From Agromyces humi (lineage in GTDB: Bacteria; Actinomycetota; Actinomycetes; Actinomycetales; Microbacteriaceae), in NCBI RefSeq assembly GCF_009720255.1, contig NZ_WJSP02000009.1:1-38537 (forward strand): a stretch of DNA of 38,537 nt. Direction: 5' to 3'. Shown piece after piece: positions 21,239 through 35,094 of this stretch (positions within the stretch are counted from its first letter, which is position 1; each line of letters begins with the position of its first letter). Under the pieces are notes generated by a model. That model was not told where the DNA came from, searched no databases, and worked only from the letters and a program-made list of their open reading frames with translations. The position numbers were made by a program, and so were the translations under genes.

Positions 21239-22219
21239 TCAGACGTCGTCGAGGTCGGAGGGCAGGCTCGCCTCCGTGCCGGGCACGCCGAGGTCGGCCG
21301 CGCGCTTGTCCGCCATCGCGAGGAGGCGGCGGATACGACCCGCGACGGCGTCCTTCGTCATGGGCGGGTCGGCGTGGTGGCCGAGCTCGTCGAGGCTCGC
21401 GTCGCGGTGCGCGAGCCGCAGCTCTCCGGCGTACTTCAGGTGATCGGGGATGTCGTCGCCGAGCAGCTCCATGGCTCGCTCGACGCGCGCGCAGGCGGCC
21501 ACGGCGGCCTGGGCCGACCGGCGGAGGTTGGCGTCGTCGAAGTTCACGAGCCGGTTCGCCGTGGCACGGACCTCACGACGCTGCCGCAGCTCCTCCCAGT
21601 TGCGCACGGTGTCGGTGGCGCCCATGAGCGCGAGCATCGAGCTGATCGCCTCGCCGTCGCGGATCACGACCCGGTGCACGCCCCGCACCTCGCGGGCCTT
21701 CGCCGAGATGCCCAGCCGCCCGGCGGCGCCGACGAGGGCCATCGCGGTCTCGTTGCCCGGGCAGGTGATCTCGAGCGCGGCGGAGCGGCCCGGGTCGGTG
21801 AGGCTGCCATGCGCGAGGAACGCGCCGCGCCAGACGGCCGCGACGTCGTCGCGCGACCCCGTCGTGAGCTTGTTGGGAAGCCCGCGGACGGGTCGGCGGC
21901 GTGCGTCGAGGAGGCCGGTCTGGCGGGCGAGGGTCTCGCCGCCGTCGAGCACGCGCACGAGGTACTGGTTCGACCGCCGGATGCCCGAGGGCGAGATGAC
22001 CGACACGTCGGGCCGCACGCCGTAGAGCTCGCCGAGGTCGCGCGTCACACGCCGGGCGATCGTCGGTGAGTCGAGCTCGGCCTCGATGGCGATGCGTCCC
22101 GAGATGATGTGCAGCCCACCGGCGAAGCGCAGCACCGAGGCCAGTTCAGCGGCCCGCACGGTGGTCTTCGGCACCTCGACCCGCGCCAATTCCTCTTTCA
22201 CATCGGCGGTCAGTGCCAC
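21239..22219 (-). CDS. whiA: Sporulation/cell-division regulator WhiA
   Basis: WhiA is a DNA-binding protein conserved in Gram-positives. In Streptomyces it works with WhiB to switch aerial hyphae to septation; in non-sporulating bacteria it affects division and chromosome handling. The 326-aa protein has the LAGLIDADG-like N-terminal domain ([16 protein letters not shown]-like region, here [13 protein letters not shown], with [14 protein letters not shown] after it) and a C-terminal helix-turn-helix region ([36 protein letters not shown]). The start is GTG at 22219 with GAAGGAAAGGACC upstream. It follows rapZ by 36 nt; the usual yvcK gene is missing between them. Confidence 0.97.
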   Translation of the reverse strand: MALTADVKEELARVEVPKTTVRAAELASVLRFAGGLHIISGRIAIEAELDSPTIARRVTRDLGELYGVRPDVSVISPSGIRRSNQYLVRVLDGGETLARQTGLLDARRRPVRGLPNKLTTGSRDDVAAVWRGAFLAHGSLTDPGRSAALEITCPGNETAMALVGAAGRLGISAKAREVRGVHRVVIRDGEAISSMLALMGATDTVRNWEELRQRREVRATANRLVNFDDANLRRSAQAAVAACARVERAMELLGDDIPDHLKYAGELRLAHRDASLDELGHHADPPMTKDAVAGRIRRLLAMADKRAADLGVPGTEASLPSDLDDV

Positions 22220-22255
22220 GTCAGGTCCTTTCCTTCTTCATGTCGCGCGGCCGGG

Positions 22256-23131
22256 TCATTCACGGCCGCGATCGCGGTGCTTCACGCTGACCGCCACGCC
22301 CGGGAACTGCCCGAGTCGGTCGGCGAGCTCGCGGACGAGCGCCACCGAGCGGTGCTTGCCGCCGGTGCATCCGATCGCGATGGTCGCGTGTCGCTTGTTC
22401 TCACGCTGGTATCCGGCCATCACCGGCTCGAGCGCCGTCGCATAGGCGTCGATGAACTCCCGGGCGCCCGGCTGGTCGAGCACGTACTCGGCGACGGCGG
22501 CGTCCTCGCCACTCAGGTGCCGCAGCTCGGGGATCCAGAAGGGGTTCGGCAGGAAGCGGGCGTCGGCGACGAGGTCGGCGTCGGTCGGCAGGCCGTACTT
22601 GAACCCGAAGCTCAGCAGGGTGACGCGAAGACCGGCCCGGCCGGCCTCGGCGAACGTCTCGGTGATGAGGGTCGCGAGCTGGTGGATGTTCAGGTCTGAC
22701 GTGTCGACGACGATGTCGCTCGACTCGCGCAGCTCGGCCAGCCGCGTGCGCTCGGCACCGATGCCGTCGAGCAGCGTGCCGTTGCCCTGCAGGGGGTGCG
22801 GACGTCGCACCGACTCGAAGCGGCGGACGAGCACCGCGTCGGTCGCGTCGAGGAACACGACGCGCACGTTCACGCCGGTGCGCAGCGCCTGGATGATGTC
22901 CTGCAGCTCGGAGAAGAAGTCGCGACCACGCACGTCGACCACCGCGGCGATCCGCGGCAGCGAGGCCCCGGCGCGCTCGACCAGCTCGACGAGCGGGCGG
23001 AGCATCTGCGGCGGCAGGTTGTCGACCACGTACCAGCCGAGGTCTTCAAGGGCGTTGCCGACGGTGGACCGCCCGGCGCCGGACATCCCGGTGACGATGA
23101 GCATCTCCTGGTGCTCGGCTTCGGCTGCCAT
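22256..23131 (-). CDS. rapZ: RNase adapter/nucleotide-binding protein RapZ (YvcJ) family
   Basis: This family includes RapZ of Escherichia coli, an adapter for RNase E in amino-sugar control, and YvcJ of Bacillus; the role in actinobacteria is less clear. The 291-aa protein has a P-loop GMSGAGRS (15-22) where the usual Walker lysine is arginine, which I recall as common in actinobacterial members. It also has [10 protein letters not shown], the FLDATD Walker-B region, and the C-terminal block [13 protein letters not shown] chose ATG 23131 over 23161 because GGAAGGGGG lies just upstream of it. It sits between uvrC and whiA in one apparent operon. Confidence 0.94.
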   Translation of the reverse strand: MAAEAEHQEMLIVTGMSGAGRSTVGNALEDLGWYVVDNLPPQMLRPLVELVERAGASLPRIAAVVDVRGRDFFSELQDIIQALRTGVNVRVVFLDATDAVLVRRFESVRRPHPLQGNGTLLDGIGAERTRLAELRESSDIVVDTSDLNIHQLATLITETFAEAGRAGLRVTLLSFGFKYGLPTDADLVADARFLPNPFWIPELRHLSGEDAAVAEYVLDQPGAREFIDAYATALEPVMAGYQRENKRHATIAIGCTGGKHRSVALVRELADRLGQFPGVAVSVKHRDRGRE

Positions 23132-23167
23132 CGTCTCGGGCCCCCTTCCGCGCGTCGACACTCCAGC

Positions 23168-25117
23168 CTAGCGGGGCGCCGACACGCCGTCGGCGTGCAG
23201 GTGCGCGTGGATGGTGGTCGCGAGCGCCGGCCCGATGCCCTTGACCTCGGCGATGTCGGCTTCGCTCGCCCCGCGGAGCCGCGTCACGGAGCCGAAGTGC
23301 TTCAGCAACTCCTTCACGCGCGTGGGACCGAGACCCGGGATGTCGGACAGCACGGTGCCGATGTCGCGCTTGCGGCGTTGACGCTGGTGGGTGATCGCGA
23401 AACGGTGCGCCTCGTCGCGGACCCGCTGGAAGAGGAACAGCGCATCGCTGTTGCGCGGCAGGATCACCGGGAAATCCGCCTCGGGAGTCCAGATCTCCTC
23501 GAGTCGCTTGGCGATGCCGCAGAGGTAGATGCCCTCGACACCCGACTCCTCGAGCGCTCGTGCGGCGGCGGCGACCTGCGGTTCGCCTCCGTCGACCACG
23601 AGCAGGTTCGGCCGGTAGGCGAACTTCTTGCGCCGCTCGGATGCCGCGGCATCCGCTTCCGCGCCGGTGACGCCGTCGGCCGCGCTCGCGCTGTCAGCCG
23701 TGTCGGCCGTGCCGCCGTCGGAGGTGCCGGCGTCGGGCCGCGCGAGGTAGGCGAGGCGCCGCGTCAGCACCTGGTGGATGGAATCGGTGTCATCGGTGGA
23801 GTTCGGGATCGTGAACCGCCGGTACTCGTCCTTGCGAGGGAGCCCGTCCTCGAAGACGACCATCGACGCGACGATGTTCGTGCCGCTGAGGTGGGACACG
23901 TCGAAGCACTCGATGCGCAGCGGCGCATCCGCCATACCGAGCGCCTCCTGGATGTCCTCCAGTGCACGGGAACGCGTCGTGAAGTCGGCGCTGCGCCGCG
24001 TCTTGTACAGCATCAGCGCCTGTCGTGCGTTCTGGCTGGCGGTGTCGAGCAAGGCCGCCTTGTCGCCGCGCTGGGCGGCACGCAGCCGCACCTTCCGGCC
24101 TGCGAGGCCGGCGAGCCAGTCCTCGACGGCCGCAGCATCGTCGGGCAGCTCGGGCACCACCACCTCGGCGGGTGGGGTGAGATCCTCGCCGTACGCATTC
24201 TGCAGCACGGAGTCGACGAGCTCGCCCAACGGGACGTCGAGCTCCTTGTCGACGGTCCACGAGCGCACGCCGCGCACCCGGCCGGATCGCACGATGAACA
24301 GGTGGACGGCGGCCGCGAGCTCGTCGTGGTCGATGCCGAACACGTCGAGGTCGACCTTCTCGCCGAGCACGACCGCGCTCTTCTCGAAGAACGCCGTGGC
24401 GGCCTGCAGCTCATCGCGCCGGCGGGCGGCGGACTCGTAGTCCTGGACGGCCGCGGCCGCCTGCATGCGTCGCGTGAGATCCCCGAGGATCCTGCGATCC
24501 TGGTTCTGCATGAACGCGACGAACCGATCGACGTTGGCGCGATGCTCCTCGATCGTCACCTTGCCCGAGCACGGTCCGAAGCACTTGCCGATCTGTCCCG
24601 CGAAGCACGGCTTGCCACTCGCCATCGCCCGCCGGTAGTCGCTGTCCTTGCACGTGCGGATCGGGAACAGCTTCATGAGCAGGTCGAGCGTCTCGTTGAC
24701 CGCCCAGACCTTCGGATAGGGCCCGAAGTACCGGGCGCCGGGGATTCCGCGCCGCCGGGAGATCATGGCGCGCGGCGCCTCGTCGCCGAGCGTCACCACG
24801 AGGTACGGGTAGGACTTGTCGTCCTTGAATCGGACGTTGAACGGCGGGTGGAGCTGGTTGATCCACGTGATCTCGAGCTGCAGCGCCTCGACGTCGCTCT
24901 GCACGACGGTCCACTCCACCGACGCAGCCGTCGTGACCATGCGCCGGGTGCGCTCGTGCAGGGTGCGCAGCGGAGCGAAGTAGTTCGAGAGGCGGGCACG
25001 GAGGTTCTTCGCCTTGCCGACGTAGAGCACGCGGCGGTCGGCGTCGAGGAATCGGTAGACCCCCGGGTCGGTGGGGATCTCCCCCGGCTTCGGCCGATAT
25101 GGGACGGTGTCGGTCAT
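23168..25117 (-). CDS. uvrC: Excinuclease ABC subunit C
   Basis: UvrC makes both incisions in nucleotide excision repair. The 649-aa protein has an N-terminal GIY-YIG nuclease domain (GVY 19-21, [12 protein letters not shown] from 32), a cysteine cluster ([13 protein letters not shown]), a UVR motif near residues 205-230, an RNase H-like C-terminal nuclease domain ([21 protein letters not shown]), and terminal helix-hairpin-helix motifs ([20 protein letters not shown]-like VKGIGPALA). A low-complexity acidic/Ala insertion of about 40 residues (roughly 457-495) interrupts the C-terminal nuclease domain just before the VDGG motif. It starts 5 nt after uvrA. Confidence 0.98.
   Translation of the reverse strand: MTDTVPYRPKPGEIPTDPGVYRFLDADRRVLYVGKAKNLRARLSNYFAPLRTLHERTRRMVTTAASVEWTVVQSDVEALQLEITWINQLHPPFNVRFKDDKSYPYLVVTLGDEAPRAMISRRRGIPGARYFGPYPKVWAVNETLDLLMKLFPIRTCKDSDYRRAMASGKPCFAGQIGKCFGPCSGKVTIEEHRANVDRFVAFMQNQDRRILGDLTRRMQAAAAVQDYESAARRRDELQAATAFFEKSAVVLGEKVDLDVFGIDHDELAAAVHLFIVRSGRVRGVRSWTVDKELDVPLGELVDSVLQNAYGEDLTPPAEVVVPELPDDAAAVEDWLAGLAGRKVRLRAAQRGDKAALLDTASQNARQALMLYKTRRSADFTTRSRALEDIQEALGMADAPLRIECFDVSHLSGTNIVASMVVFEDGLPRKDEYRRFTIPNSTDDTDSIHQVLTRRLAYLARPDAGTSDGGTADTADSASAADGVTGAEADAAASERRKKFAYRPNLLVVDGGEPQVAAAARALEESGVEGIYLCGIAKRLEEIWTPEADFPVILPRNSDALFLFQRVRDEAHRFAITHQRQRRKRDIGTVLSDIPGLGPTRVKELLKHFGSVTRLRGASEADIAEVKGIGPALATTIHAHLHADGVSAPR
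23638..23655. repeat. 18-bp palindrome inside the uvrC insertion
   Basis: CGGATGCCGCGGCATCCG is a perfect palindrome identical to the centre of the whiA terminator at 21171-21188. It encodes part of the Ala/Asp-rich insertion (ADAAAS) in UvrC. Confidence 0.9.
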
Positions 25118-25122
25118 CCTCG

Positions 25123-28014
<2,892 letters not shown>

Positions 28015-28020
28015 CCTACG

Positions 28021-28026
28021 AGTCTA
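28021..28026 (-). promoter_or_regulatory. Candidate -10 for leaderless uvrA
   Basis: TAGACT on the minus strand is followed by six bases (CGTAGG) and then the GTG start codon. Transcription would begin at or next to the start codon. Confidence 0.5.
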
Positions 28027-28069
28027 AGGAGGCCCACTGACACGGAGCCGCGCGTGGATCGTGCTCTCA

Positions 28070-28085
28070 GCGAACATACGTTCGA
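28070..28085 (-). promoter_or_regulatory. SOS box (LexA operator) of uvrA
   Basis: On the minus strand the sequence reads TCGAACGTATGTTCGC, which matches the actinobacterial LexA consensus TCGAAC-N4-GTTCGA at all but the last base. It lies 56-71 bp upstream of uvrA. Confidence 0.85.
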
Positions 28086-28138
28086 TTACCCTCCCCCGAC
28101 CCGGCCAACGTAGCGGCCGGTCTTCGCGCGTGGCGAGT

Positions 28139-30202
<2,064 letters not shown>

Positions 30203-30209
30203 CATGCCA

Positions 30210-30215
30210 TCAAGT
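30210..30215 (-). promoter_or_regulatory. Candidate -10 for leaderless uvrB
   Basis: TAGACT on the minus strand is followed by TGATGGC and then the uvrB ATG, the same layout as at uvrA. Confidence 0.5.
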
Positions 30216-30218
30216 CTA

Positions 30219-30241
30219 GGTTCGGCCGCCGACACTCCGGC
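30219..30241 (-). terminator. Small hairpin between coaE and uvrB
   Basis: TCGGCCG (30219-30225) and CGGCCGA (30235-30241) pair across a 9-nt loop. It lies 25 nt after the coaE stop and overlaps the region where a uvrB -35 would sit. Confidence 0.4.
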
Positions 30242-30266
30242 CGAGTCAGCTCCCCGCGAACAGCGG

Positions 30267-30878
30267 CTACGCGGAGGTGCGCTCCGCCCTGATCCGATTC
30301 CAGAGGGCATCGGCCTGGCTCATGGTGTGCGCCAGCGAGCCGTCGGTGTCGATGACGACGTCGGCGATCGCCAGCCTGGACGTGTTGTCCACCTGGGCGT
30401 CGACGCGCGCCTGCGCCTGGAGCGGGTCGAACCCGCGCTGCTCGACGAGCCGCTCGACCTGGGTCTTGCGGGGCGCGTTCGTGACGACGACGAGGTCGAA
30501 CGGATGGTCGACGGCCGCTTCGACGAGGAGCGGGACGTCGTAGACGACGACCGCGTCTGGGTCCTCCTCCGCAGCTCGCTCGATGAGCTTGGCCGAGAGC
30601 GCCCGCACCGCCGGATGGACGATCGCGTTGAGCTTGGCACGTGCCGGCTCGTCGGCGAACACGAGCTCGCCGAGCTTCGCCCGGTCGAGGCTGCCGTCGG
30701 CCCGCAACACGCCGGGACCGAACTCCTCGACGATCGCGGCAAGGGCCGGCTTGCCGGGCTCGACGACCCGCCGGGCCAGCTGGTCGGCGTCGATGTGCAC
30801 CGCTCCGTGCTCCACGAGGCGACGCGCGACGGTGGACTTGCCTGAGGCGATTCCGCCAGTGAGACCGATCAGATACAC
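30267..30878 (-). CDS. coaE: Dephospho-CoA kinase
   Basis: CoaE phosphorylates the 3'-hydroxyl of dephospho-CoA, the last step of coenzyme A synthesis. The 203-aa protein has the P-loop GGIASGKS (8-15), the substrate region [15 protein letters not shown], and [11 protein letters not shown] typical of the family. Its length is normal. Some actinobacterial CoaE proteins carry a C-terminal GrpB-like extension; this one does not. The GTG at 30878 has a short GAAGG before it, and a TAGAGT hexamer 6 nt upstream suggests a leaderless or nearly leaderless mRNA. Confidence 0.96.
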   Translation of the reverse strand: MYLIGLTGGIASGKSTVARRLVEHGAVHIDADQLARRVVEPGKPALAAIVEEFGPGVLRADGSLDRAKLGELVFADEPARAKLNAIVHPAVRALSAKLIERAAEEDPDAVVVYDVPLLVEAAVDHPFDLVVVTNAPRKTQVERLVEQRGFDPLQAQARVDAQVDNTSRLAIADVVIDTDGSLAHTMSQADALWNRIRAERTSA

Positions 30879-30884
30879 GCCTTC

Positions 30885-30890
30885 ACTCTA
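30885..30890 (-). promoter_or_regulatory. Candidate -10 for coaE
   Basis: TAGAGT on the minus strand, six bases (GAAGGC), then the coaE GTG. It lies between the rpsA terminator and coaE. Confidence 0.4.
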
Positions 30891-30941
30891 TCGGGGTCGC
30901 ACTCGTCGCCCTGGGCCGCACTCGACGGCACGGGGAGACGC

Positions 30942-30974
30942 CGGAAGGCCGGCCCCGATGGGACCGGCCTTCCG
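30942..30974 (-). terminator. rpsA terminator hairpin
   Basis: CGGAAGGCCGG (30942-30952) pairs with CCGGCCTTCCG (30964-30974). The stem continues after one mismatch by three G-C pairs around a 3-nt loop. It lies 15 nt after the rpsA stop. Confidence 0.85.
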
Positions 30975-30989
30975 TATCGCGGATCGCGA

Positions 30990-32441
30990 CTAGTTGTTGC
31001 TCGAGAGCTTCTCGCGCAGCGCCGCGAGCGACGCGTCGTCGGCGAGGGTGCCCGCGCCGGCCGAGTCGCTCGAGAACGATGCGGCACCCGAGGTGAACGA
31101 GTCGTCGGCCACAGCGGCAGCGTTCGCCGCGGCGACCTGCTTCTTGTGCGCCTCCCAGCGAGCCTGGGCGGCAGCGTAGTCCTGCTCCCACTTCTCGCGC
31201 TGGGCCTCGAAGCCCTCGCGCCACTCGTTGGTCTCGGGGTCGAAGCCCTCGGGGTACTTGTAGTTGCCCTGCTCGTCGTACTCGGTGAGCATGCCGTAGA
31301 GCGCCGGGTCGAACTCGGTGCCCTCGGGGTCGACGCCCTCGTTCGCCTGCTTCAGCGAGAGCGAGATGCGGCGACGCTCGAGGTCGATGTCGATGACCTT
31401 GACGAAGACCTCTTCGCCGACCGACACGACCTGCTCTGCGAGCTCGACGTGCTTGCCCGACAGCTCCGAGATGTGCACGAGGCCCTCGATGCCGTCTGCG
31501 ACGCGCACGAACGCACCGAACGGCACGAGCTTCGTGACCTTGCCCGGTGCGACCTGGCCGATCGCGTGGGTGCGGGCGAAGACCTGCCACGGGTCCTCCT
31601 GCGTCGCCTTGAGCGACAGGGAGACGCGCTCGCGGTCGAGCTCGACGGAGAGCACCTCGACGGTGACCTCCTGGCCGACCTCGACGACCTCGCTGGCGTG
31701 CTCGATGTGCTTCCACGAGAGCTCGGACACGTGGACGAGACCATCGACGCCACCGAGGTCGACGAACGCACCGAAGTTGACGATCGACGAGATGACGCCC
31801 TTGCGGATCTGGCCCGGGTGGAGGTTCGCGAGGAAGGTCGAGCGCGACTCGGACTGCGTCTGCTCGAGGAGCGCGCGGCGCGAGAGCACGACGTTGTTGC
31901 GGTTCTTGTCGAGCTCAAGGATCTTCGCCTCGATCTCCTGGCCGAGGTACGGCGTGAGGTCGCGCACGCGGCGGAGCTCGATGAGCGACGCCGGCAGGAA
32001 GCCGCGGAGGCCGATGTCGACGATCAGGCCGCCCTTGACGACCTCGATGACCGAACCGGTCACGACGCCGTCGGCCTCCTTGATCTTCTCCACGTCGCCC
32101 CATGCGCGCTCGTACTGCGCACGCTTCTTCGACAGGATGAGGCGGCCTTCCTTGTCCTCCTTCTGGAGAACGAGCGCCTCGACGGTGTCGCCGACGCCGA
32201 CGACCTCGCTGGGGTCGACGTCGTGCTTGATGGAAAGCTCACGCGAGGGGATGACGCCCTCGGTCTTGTAGCCGACGTCGAGGAGCACCTCGTCGCGGTC
32301 GATCTTCACGACGGTGCCCTCGATGAGGTCGCCGTCGTTGAAGAACTTCAAAGTCTTCTCGACCGCGGCGAGGAAATCGTCAGCAGATCCGATGTCGTTG
32401 ATCGCGACCTGCTTGGGTGCCTTGGTCGTTGCGGTTGTCAT
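30990..32441 (-). CDS. rpsA: 30S ribosomal protein S1
   Basis: S1 binds mRNA and helps load it on the 30S subunit. The 483-aa protein has four S1 (OB-fold) repeats: beginning GDLIEGTVVKIDRDEVLLDVG near residue 37 (read as two short runs), then GSVIEVVKGGLIVDIG, GVISSIVNFGAFVDLGGVDG and GKVTKLVPFGAFVRVADGIEG. A charged, Trp/Ala-rich tail follows (EWREGFEAQREKWEQD). The four-repeat form is normal for actinobacteria, against six in Escherichia coli. The ATG at 32441 has GGAG 11 nt upstream and a leader of about 100 nt with a marked stem. Confidence 0.97.
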   Translation of the reverse strand: MTTATTKAPKQVAINDIGSADDFLAAVEKTLKFFNDGDLIEGTVVKIDRDEVLLDVGYKTEGVIPSRELSIKHDVDPSEVVGVGDTVEALVLQKEDKEGRLILSKKRAQYERAWGDVEKIKEADGVVTGSVIEVVKGGLIVDIGLRGFLPASLIELRRVRDLTPYLGQEIEAKILELDKNRNNVVLSRRALLEQTQSESRSTFLANLHPGQIRKGVISSIVNFGAFVDLGGVDGLVHVSELSWKHIEHASEVVEVGQEVTVEVLSVELDRERVSLSLKATQEDPWQVFARTHAIGQVAPGKVTKLVPFGAFVRVADGIEGLVHISELSGKHVELAEQVVSVGEEVFVKVIDIDLERRRISLSLKQANEGVDPEGTEFDPALYGMLTEYDEQGNYKYPEGFDPETNEWREGFEAQREKWEQDYAAAQARWEAHKKQVAAANAAAVADDSFTSGAASFSSDSAGAGTLADDASLAALREKLSSNN

Positions 32442-32472
32442 GTAGTGAATGCTCCGTAAAGGACAGAATCGA

Positions 32473-32513
32473 GCCCATCGCGAGGTAGAGCGTTATGTGG
32501 TTCCGCGATGGGC
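32473..32513 (-). ncRNA. rpsA leader stem-loop
   Basis: In the rpsA leader, GCCCATCGCG and CGCGATGGGC (32473-32482 and 32504-32513) form a perfect 10-bp stem with a 21-nt loop. A smaller GTCAC-N4-GTGAC hairpin lies upstream at 32529-32542. The large stem ends 31 nt before the rpsA ATG. It resembles an autoregulatory leader in position; it matches no RNA family that I know. Confidence 0.55.
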
Positions 32514-32546
32514 ATGCGGACAGGGATGTCACACGAGTGACGCTCT

Positions 32547-32576
32547 ATCCTAGCCAATGGTGGGCGTGGGCCGCAA
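32547..32576 (-). promoter_or_regulatory. Candidate rpsA promoter
   Basis: TAGGAT (32547-32552) is the -10 and TTGCGG (32571-32576) a partial -35, with an 18-bp spacer, on the minus strand. The transcript would start near 32541, about 100 nt before rpsA. Confidence 0.5.
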
Positions 32577-32612
32577 TCCGGCATCGCGCCGCGCCGGCAT
32601 CCGCTCGCTGCG

Positions 32613-34988
32613 TCACCCGGGAGGCGCCATCGCATCGATCCTCGCATCGAACGTCATGTCGGGGGTCGCGCGGTAGTTGAGGTGCACGGATGCCGCGACG
32701 GTGTTCACCCCGTCACGCAACGCGGATGCGGGGATCGTGACCACGACCTGTGGTGCTGCCGTGGTCCGCGGCGCCGCCGTCGCGTACGAGCCCGCGCCGA
32801 TCACCCCGGTGGGCAGGTTCCTCCGTGCCACCTCGACGCCGTTCACGAACACGATCACGCCGTCGTCGGCACGGGTCGTCAGCGTGACGCCCGTCAGCGC
32901 GTCGGCGTCGGGCACCGTGAACGAATGCCGGAACTGCGCGCTGAGCGGCCGGCCCGACGTCGGCGGCGGGACGTCGACGGTGGTCACGATGCCGGCCGTG
33001 CCGAAGCCGAACAGCGCCCTGCCCCTGTTCCATGCGCCATCGTCGAACGCGGCCGTGGTCCAGCCCGCCTGCCAACTGCCGGTGCGGTACTGCCAGCGCC
33101 ACTCGCTTCCCGGCTGGAGCAGCACCACGGGCACCGGTTCGGACGGAGCCGCATCCGTGGACACCTCGACCCGAGTCTCGGCGGATTCGAGGCCGGTCGT
33201 CCCCACGGCCCGGACGCCGTACGTGTACGCCGTCGCCGGCTGGACGTCCGTGTCGACCGTCGTCGTCGTGCCGCCGGCCACCGTGCCGAGGGGCTGGCCG
33301 TCCTTCGTGATCTTCCAGCTCTGCACCGGCGTCGCGTCACCCGGCGTCCACGAGAGGGTCACGTCCTCGTGGGTGCTGTCTGCCGTGAGCGCCGGCGGCG
33401 CCGGTGCGGTCGGCTCGGTGTCCTGCACGCGGGTCGCGGACATGACCAGGTCGAACGAGGCATCCGTGGTGCCCTTGTAGTTGAGGTGGGTGGATGCCGC
33501 GATCGTGTTGGTCCCGTCGTGCAGCAGTCCGGCGGGGACGGTGAACTCGGTCGGGGTGGCGGTCGCGACCGACGTCCTCGGCGCCGCGGTGGCATAGGTG
33601 CCCGACGTCACGGTGCCCGTGGGCATCCTCGATCGACCGATCTCGACGCCGTTCACGTGCACCACCACGCCGTCGTCGGCACGGGTGATCACGCGCACGT
33701 CGCTGAGTTCGCCGGCCCGAGCGATGTCGACGCGATGTCGGAACAGCATGCTGATCGGGCGATTGGTGGTGGGCAGGGGCTTGTCGATCACCGTCACGAT
33801 GGAGGTGGATCCGCGGCCGAGCGGCGCCCCGCCCCGCGCCCATGCGGTGTCGACGAACGATTCGGTGTTCCAACCGGTCGGCCAGGCCCCGGCCTCGTAG
33901 CGCCAGCTCCACGCGGAGCCGCCGGCGAGCAGCGTCACCGGCTCCCCGCCCGCGGGCGCGTGCATGTCGTACGACAGCGTGAAGCGGCTGTCCGCGTCGT
34001 TCTCCATCTGCTGCAGGTACGGCGAGTAGGTGAAGGCGTCGATCGTGTCGGTGGCGGGGTGGAACGTGTAATACCGCAGCCAGCCGTTCCCGCCGTTGGC
34101 ACGGTCCTGGTAGTCGCTCAGGACCTGGTGCACGGGCCTGCCGCACGCATTCGGATCGGTGCGGCGGGCCTCGCTCAACTCGCCGTCGTGCCAATGCCCG
34201 TTGACCACCATGAAGATGCTGCAGTTGCGGTAGACGAGCTCGTTCCACACGTCGTTCGCCGACTTCGGCGTCGTGTCGGTGCGGATGACCGTGTTCGAAC
34301 GAGTGCCGCTGGTGGTGATGAAGCCGTGCGTCGCGAGGATGACGCGGCGATCGGGGTGCGCGTCGATGACGCGCTGCGCCCAGGCGAGGGAGTAAGCGGG
34401 CGACTCGAACTCCAGGTTCACGATGAGGAGCTTGAGTCCGCCGGCATCGAGCAGCGCGTAGTTGTCCTTGTTCTTCCGATCGATGCCATCCGGCCCGAAC
34501 TGGTTCTGGCCGAGGTAGCCGCCGTATCGCACCGAGGCGGAGTTCCACGTCGCGGCGGAGTAGCGGCTCGGCGGGAAGTACGTGTCGTACGTGCTCGACT
34601 CCCCGGTCGTGATGCTGAGGTCGTGGTTCCCCGGGAGGACGGAACTCGGGACGCCCGCCGCGTCGAGGATGGCCATCGACCGGCTCGCGCGCGCCCACTG
34701 GTTCACGTTCGGCCAGGATTCGACGAGGTCGCCGACGTGGATCGCGAACCTGGTGTCCAACTGGTCGCGCTGGTCGACGATCCACTGCGTCTGCTGGTCG
34801 AAGATGGCGTCGATGCCGCCGGTGTTCGTGTACCCCTGCGTGTCGGGGATCACGACGATGGTGAAGTCGTCCTCCGCCGCGACGGCGGTGTCGGCGGGAA
34901 CGAGCATGAGCGCCGCGAGCGAGGCGGTGGCGGCAATGGATGCCGCCACCAACCGTCTCGATCGGGAAACGCGTCCAACTCGGGTCAT
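32613..34988 (-). CDS. Secreted calcineurin-like metallophosphoesterase with duplicated C-terminal module and FN3 domain
   Basis: This 791-aa protein starts with an export signal: a basic n-region with RR (11-12), a hydrophobic core to about residue 30 and a likely cleavage after AVAA near 38. A Sec or Tat route is possible. The calcineurin-like domain (about 42-345) shows PDTQ (48-51), GDLVE (86-90), GNHD (120-123), ATHG with His221, and GHWH (264-267), the metal ligands of the family. Then come two copies of a roughly 160-residue module (about 353-520 and 622-787), each with WRYEAGxW/WQYRTGSW, TRADDGV.V.VNGVE and YATAAPRT, split by a fibronectin type III domain (about 530-612). No cell-wall anchor is seen. 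The substrate is unknown. Confidence 0.9.
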   Translation of the reverse strand: MTRVGRVSRSRRLVAASIAATASLAALMLVPADTAVAAEDDFTIVVIPDTQGYTNTGGIDAIFDQQTQWIVDQRDQLDTRFAIHVGDLVESWPNVNQWARASRSMAILDAAGVPSSVLPGNHDLSITTGESSTYDTYFPPSRYSAATWNSASVRYGGYLGQNQFGPDGIDRKNKDNYALLDAGGLKLLIVNLEFESPAYSLAWAQRVIDAHPDRRVILATHGFITTSGTRSNTVIRTDTTPKSANDVWNELVYRNCSIFMVVNGHWHDGELSEARRTDPNACGRPVHQVLSDYQDRANGGNGWLRYYTFHPATDTIDAFTYSPYLQQMENDADSRFTLSYDMHAPAGGEPVTLLAGGSAWSWRYEAGAWPTGWNTESFVDTAWARGGAPLGRGSTSIVTVIDKPLPTTNRPISMLFRHRVDIARAGELSDVRVITRADDGVVVHVNGVEIGRSRMPTGTVTSGTYATAAPRTSVATATPTEFTVPAGLLHDGTNTIAASTHLNYKGTTDASFDLVMSATRVQDTEPTAPAPPALTADSTHEDVTLSWTPGDATPVQSWKITKDGQPLGTVAGGTTTTVDTDVQPATAYTYGVRAVGTTGLESAETRVEVSTDAAPSEPVPVVLLQPGSEWRWQYRTGSWQAGWTTAAFDDGAWNRGRALFGFGTAGIVTTVDVPPPTSGRPLSAQFRHSFTVPDADALTGVTLTTRADDGVIVFVNGVEVARRNLPTGVIGAGSYATAAPRTTAAPQVVVTIPASALRDGVNTVAASVHLNYRATPDMTFDARIDAMAPPG

Positions 34989-35054
34989 TGGAACTTCCAG
35001 CGCGAGCCGCGGGCCGGCTCGACAGGGCTAGGTCTACGCCGACCCGGGTGCGTC

Positions 35055-35080
35055 CGCCACACCCCCGAACGGGGGCGGTG
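35055..35080 (-). terminator. Hairpin after the DUF885 gene
   Basis: CCCCC (35062-35066) and GGGGG (35071-35075) pair around a GAAC loop, with partly paired flanks out to 35055 and 35080. It lies 20 nt beyond the DUF885 stop on the minus strand. Confidence 0.65.
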
Positions 35081-35094
35081 ATCCCGCTCGGGAC

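Noticed and set aside
30203-30266. SOS box in front of uvrB
   Set aside because: Only isolated half-site text (CGAAC, GTTCG) is present; no TCGAAC-N4-GTTCGA dyad.
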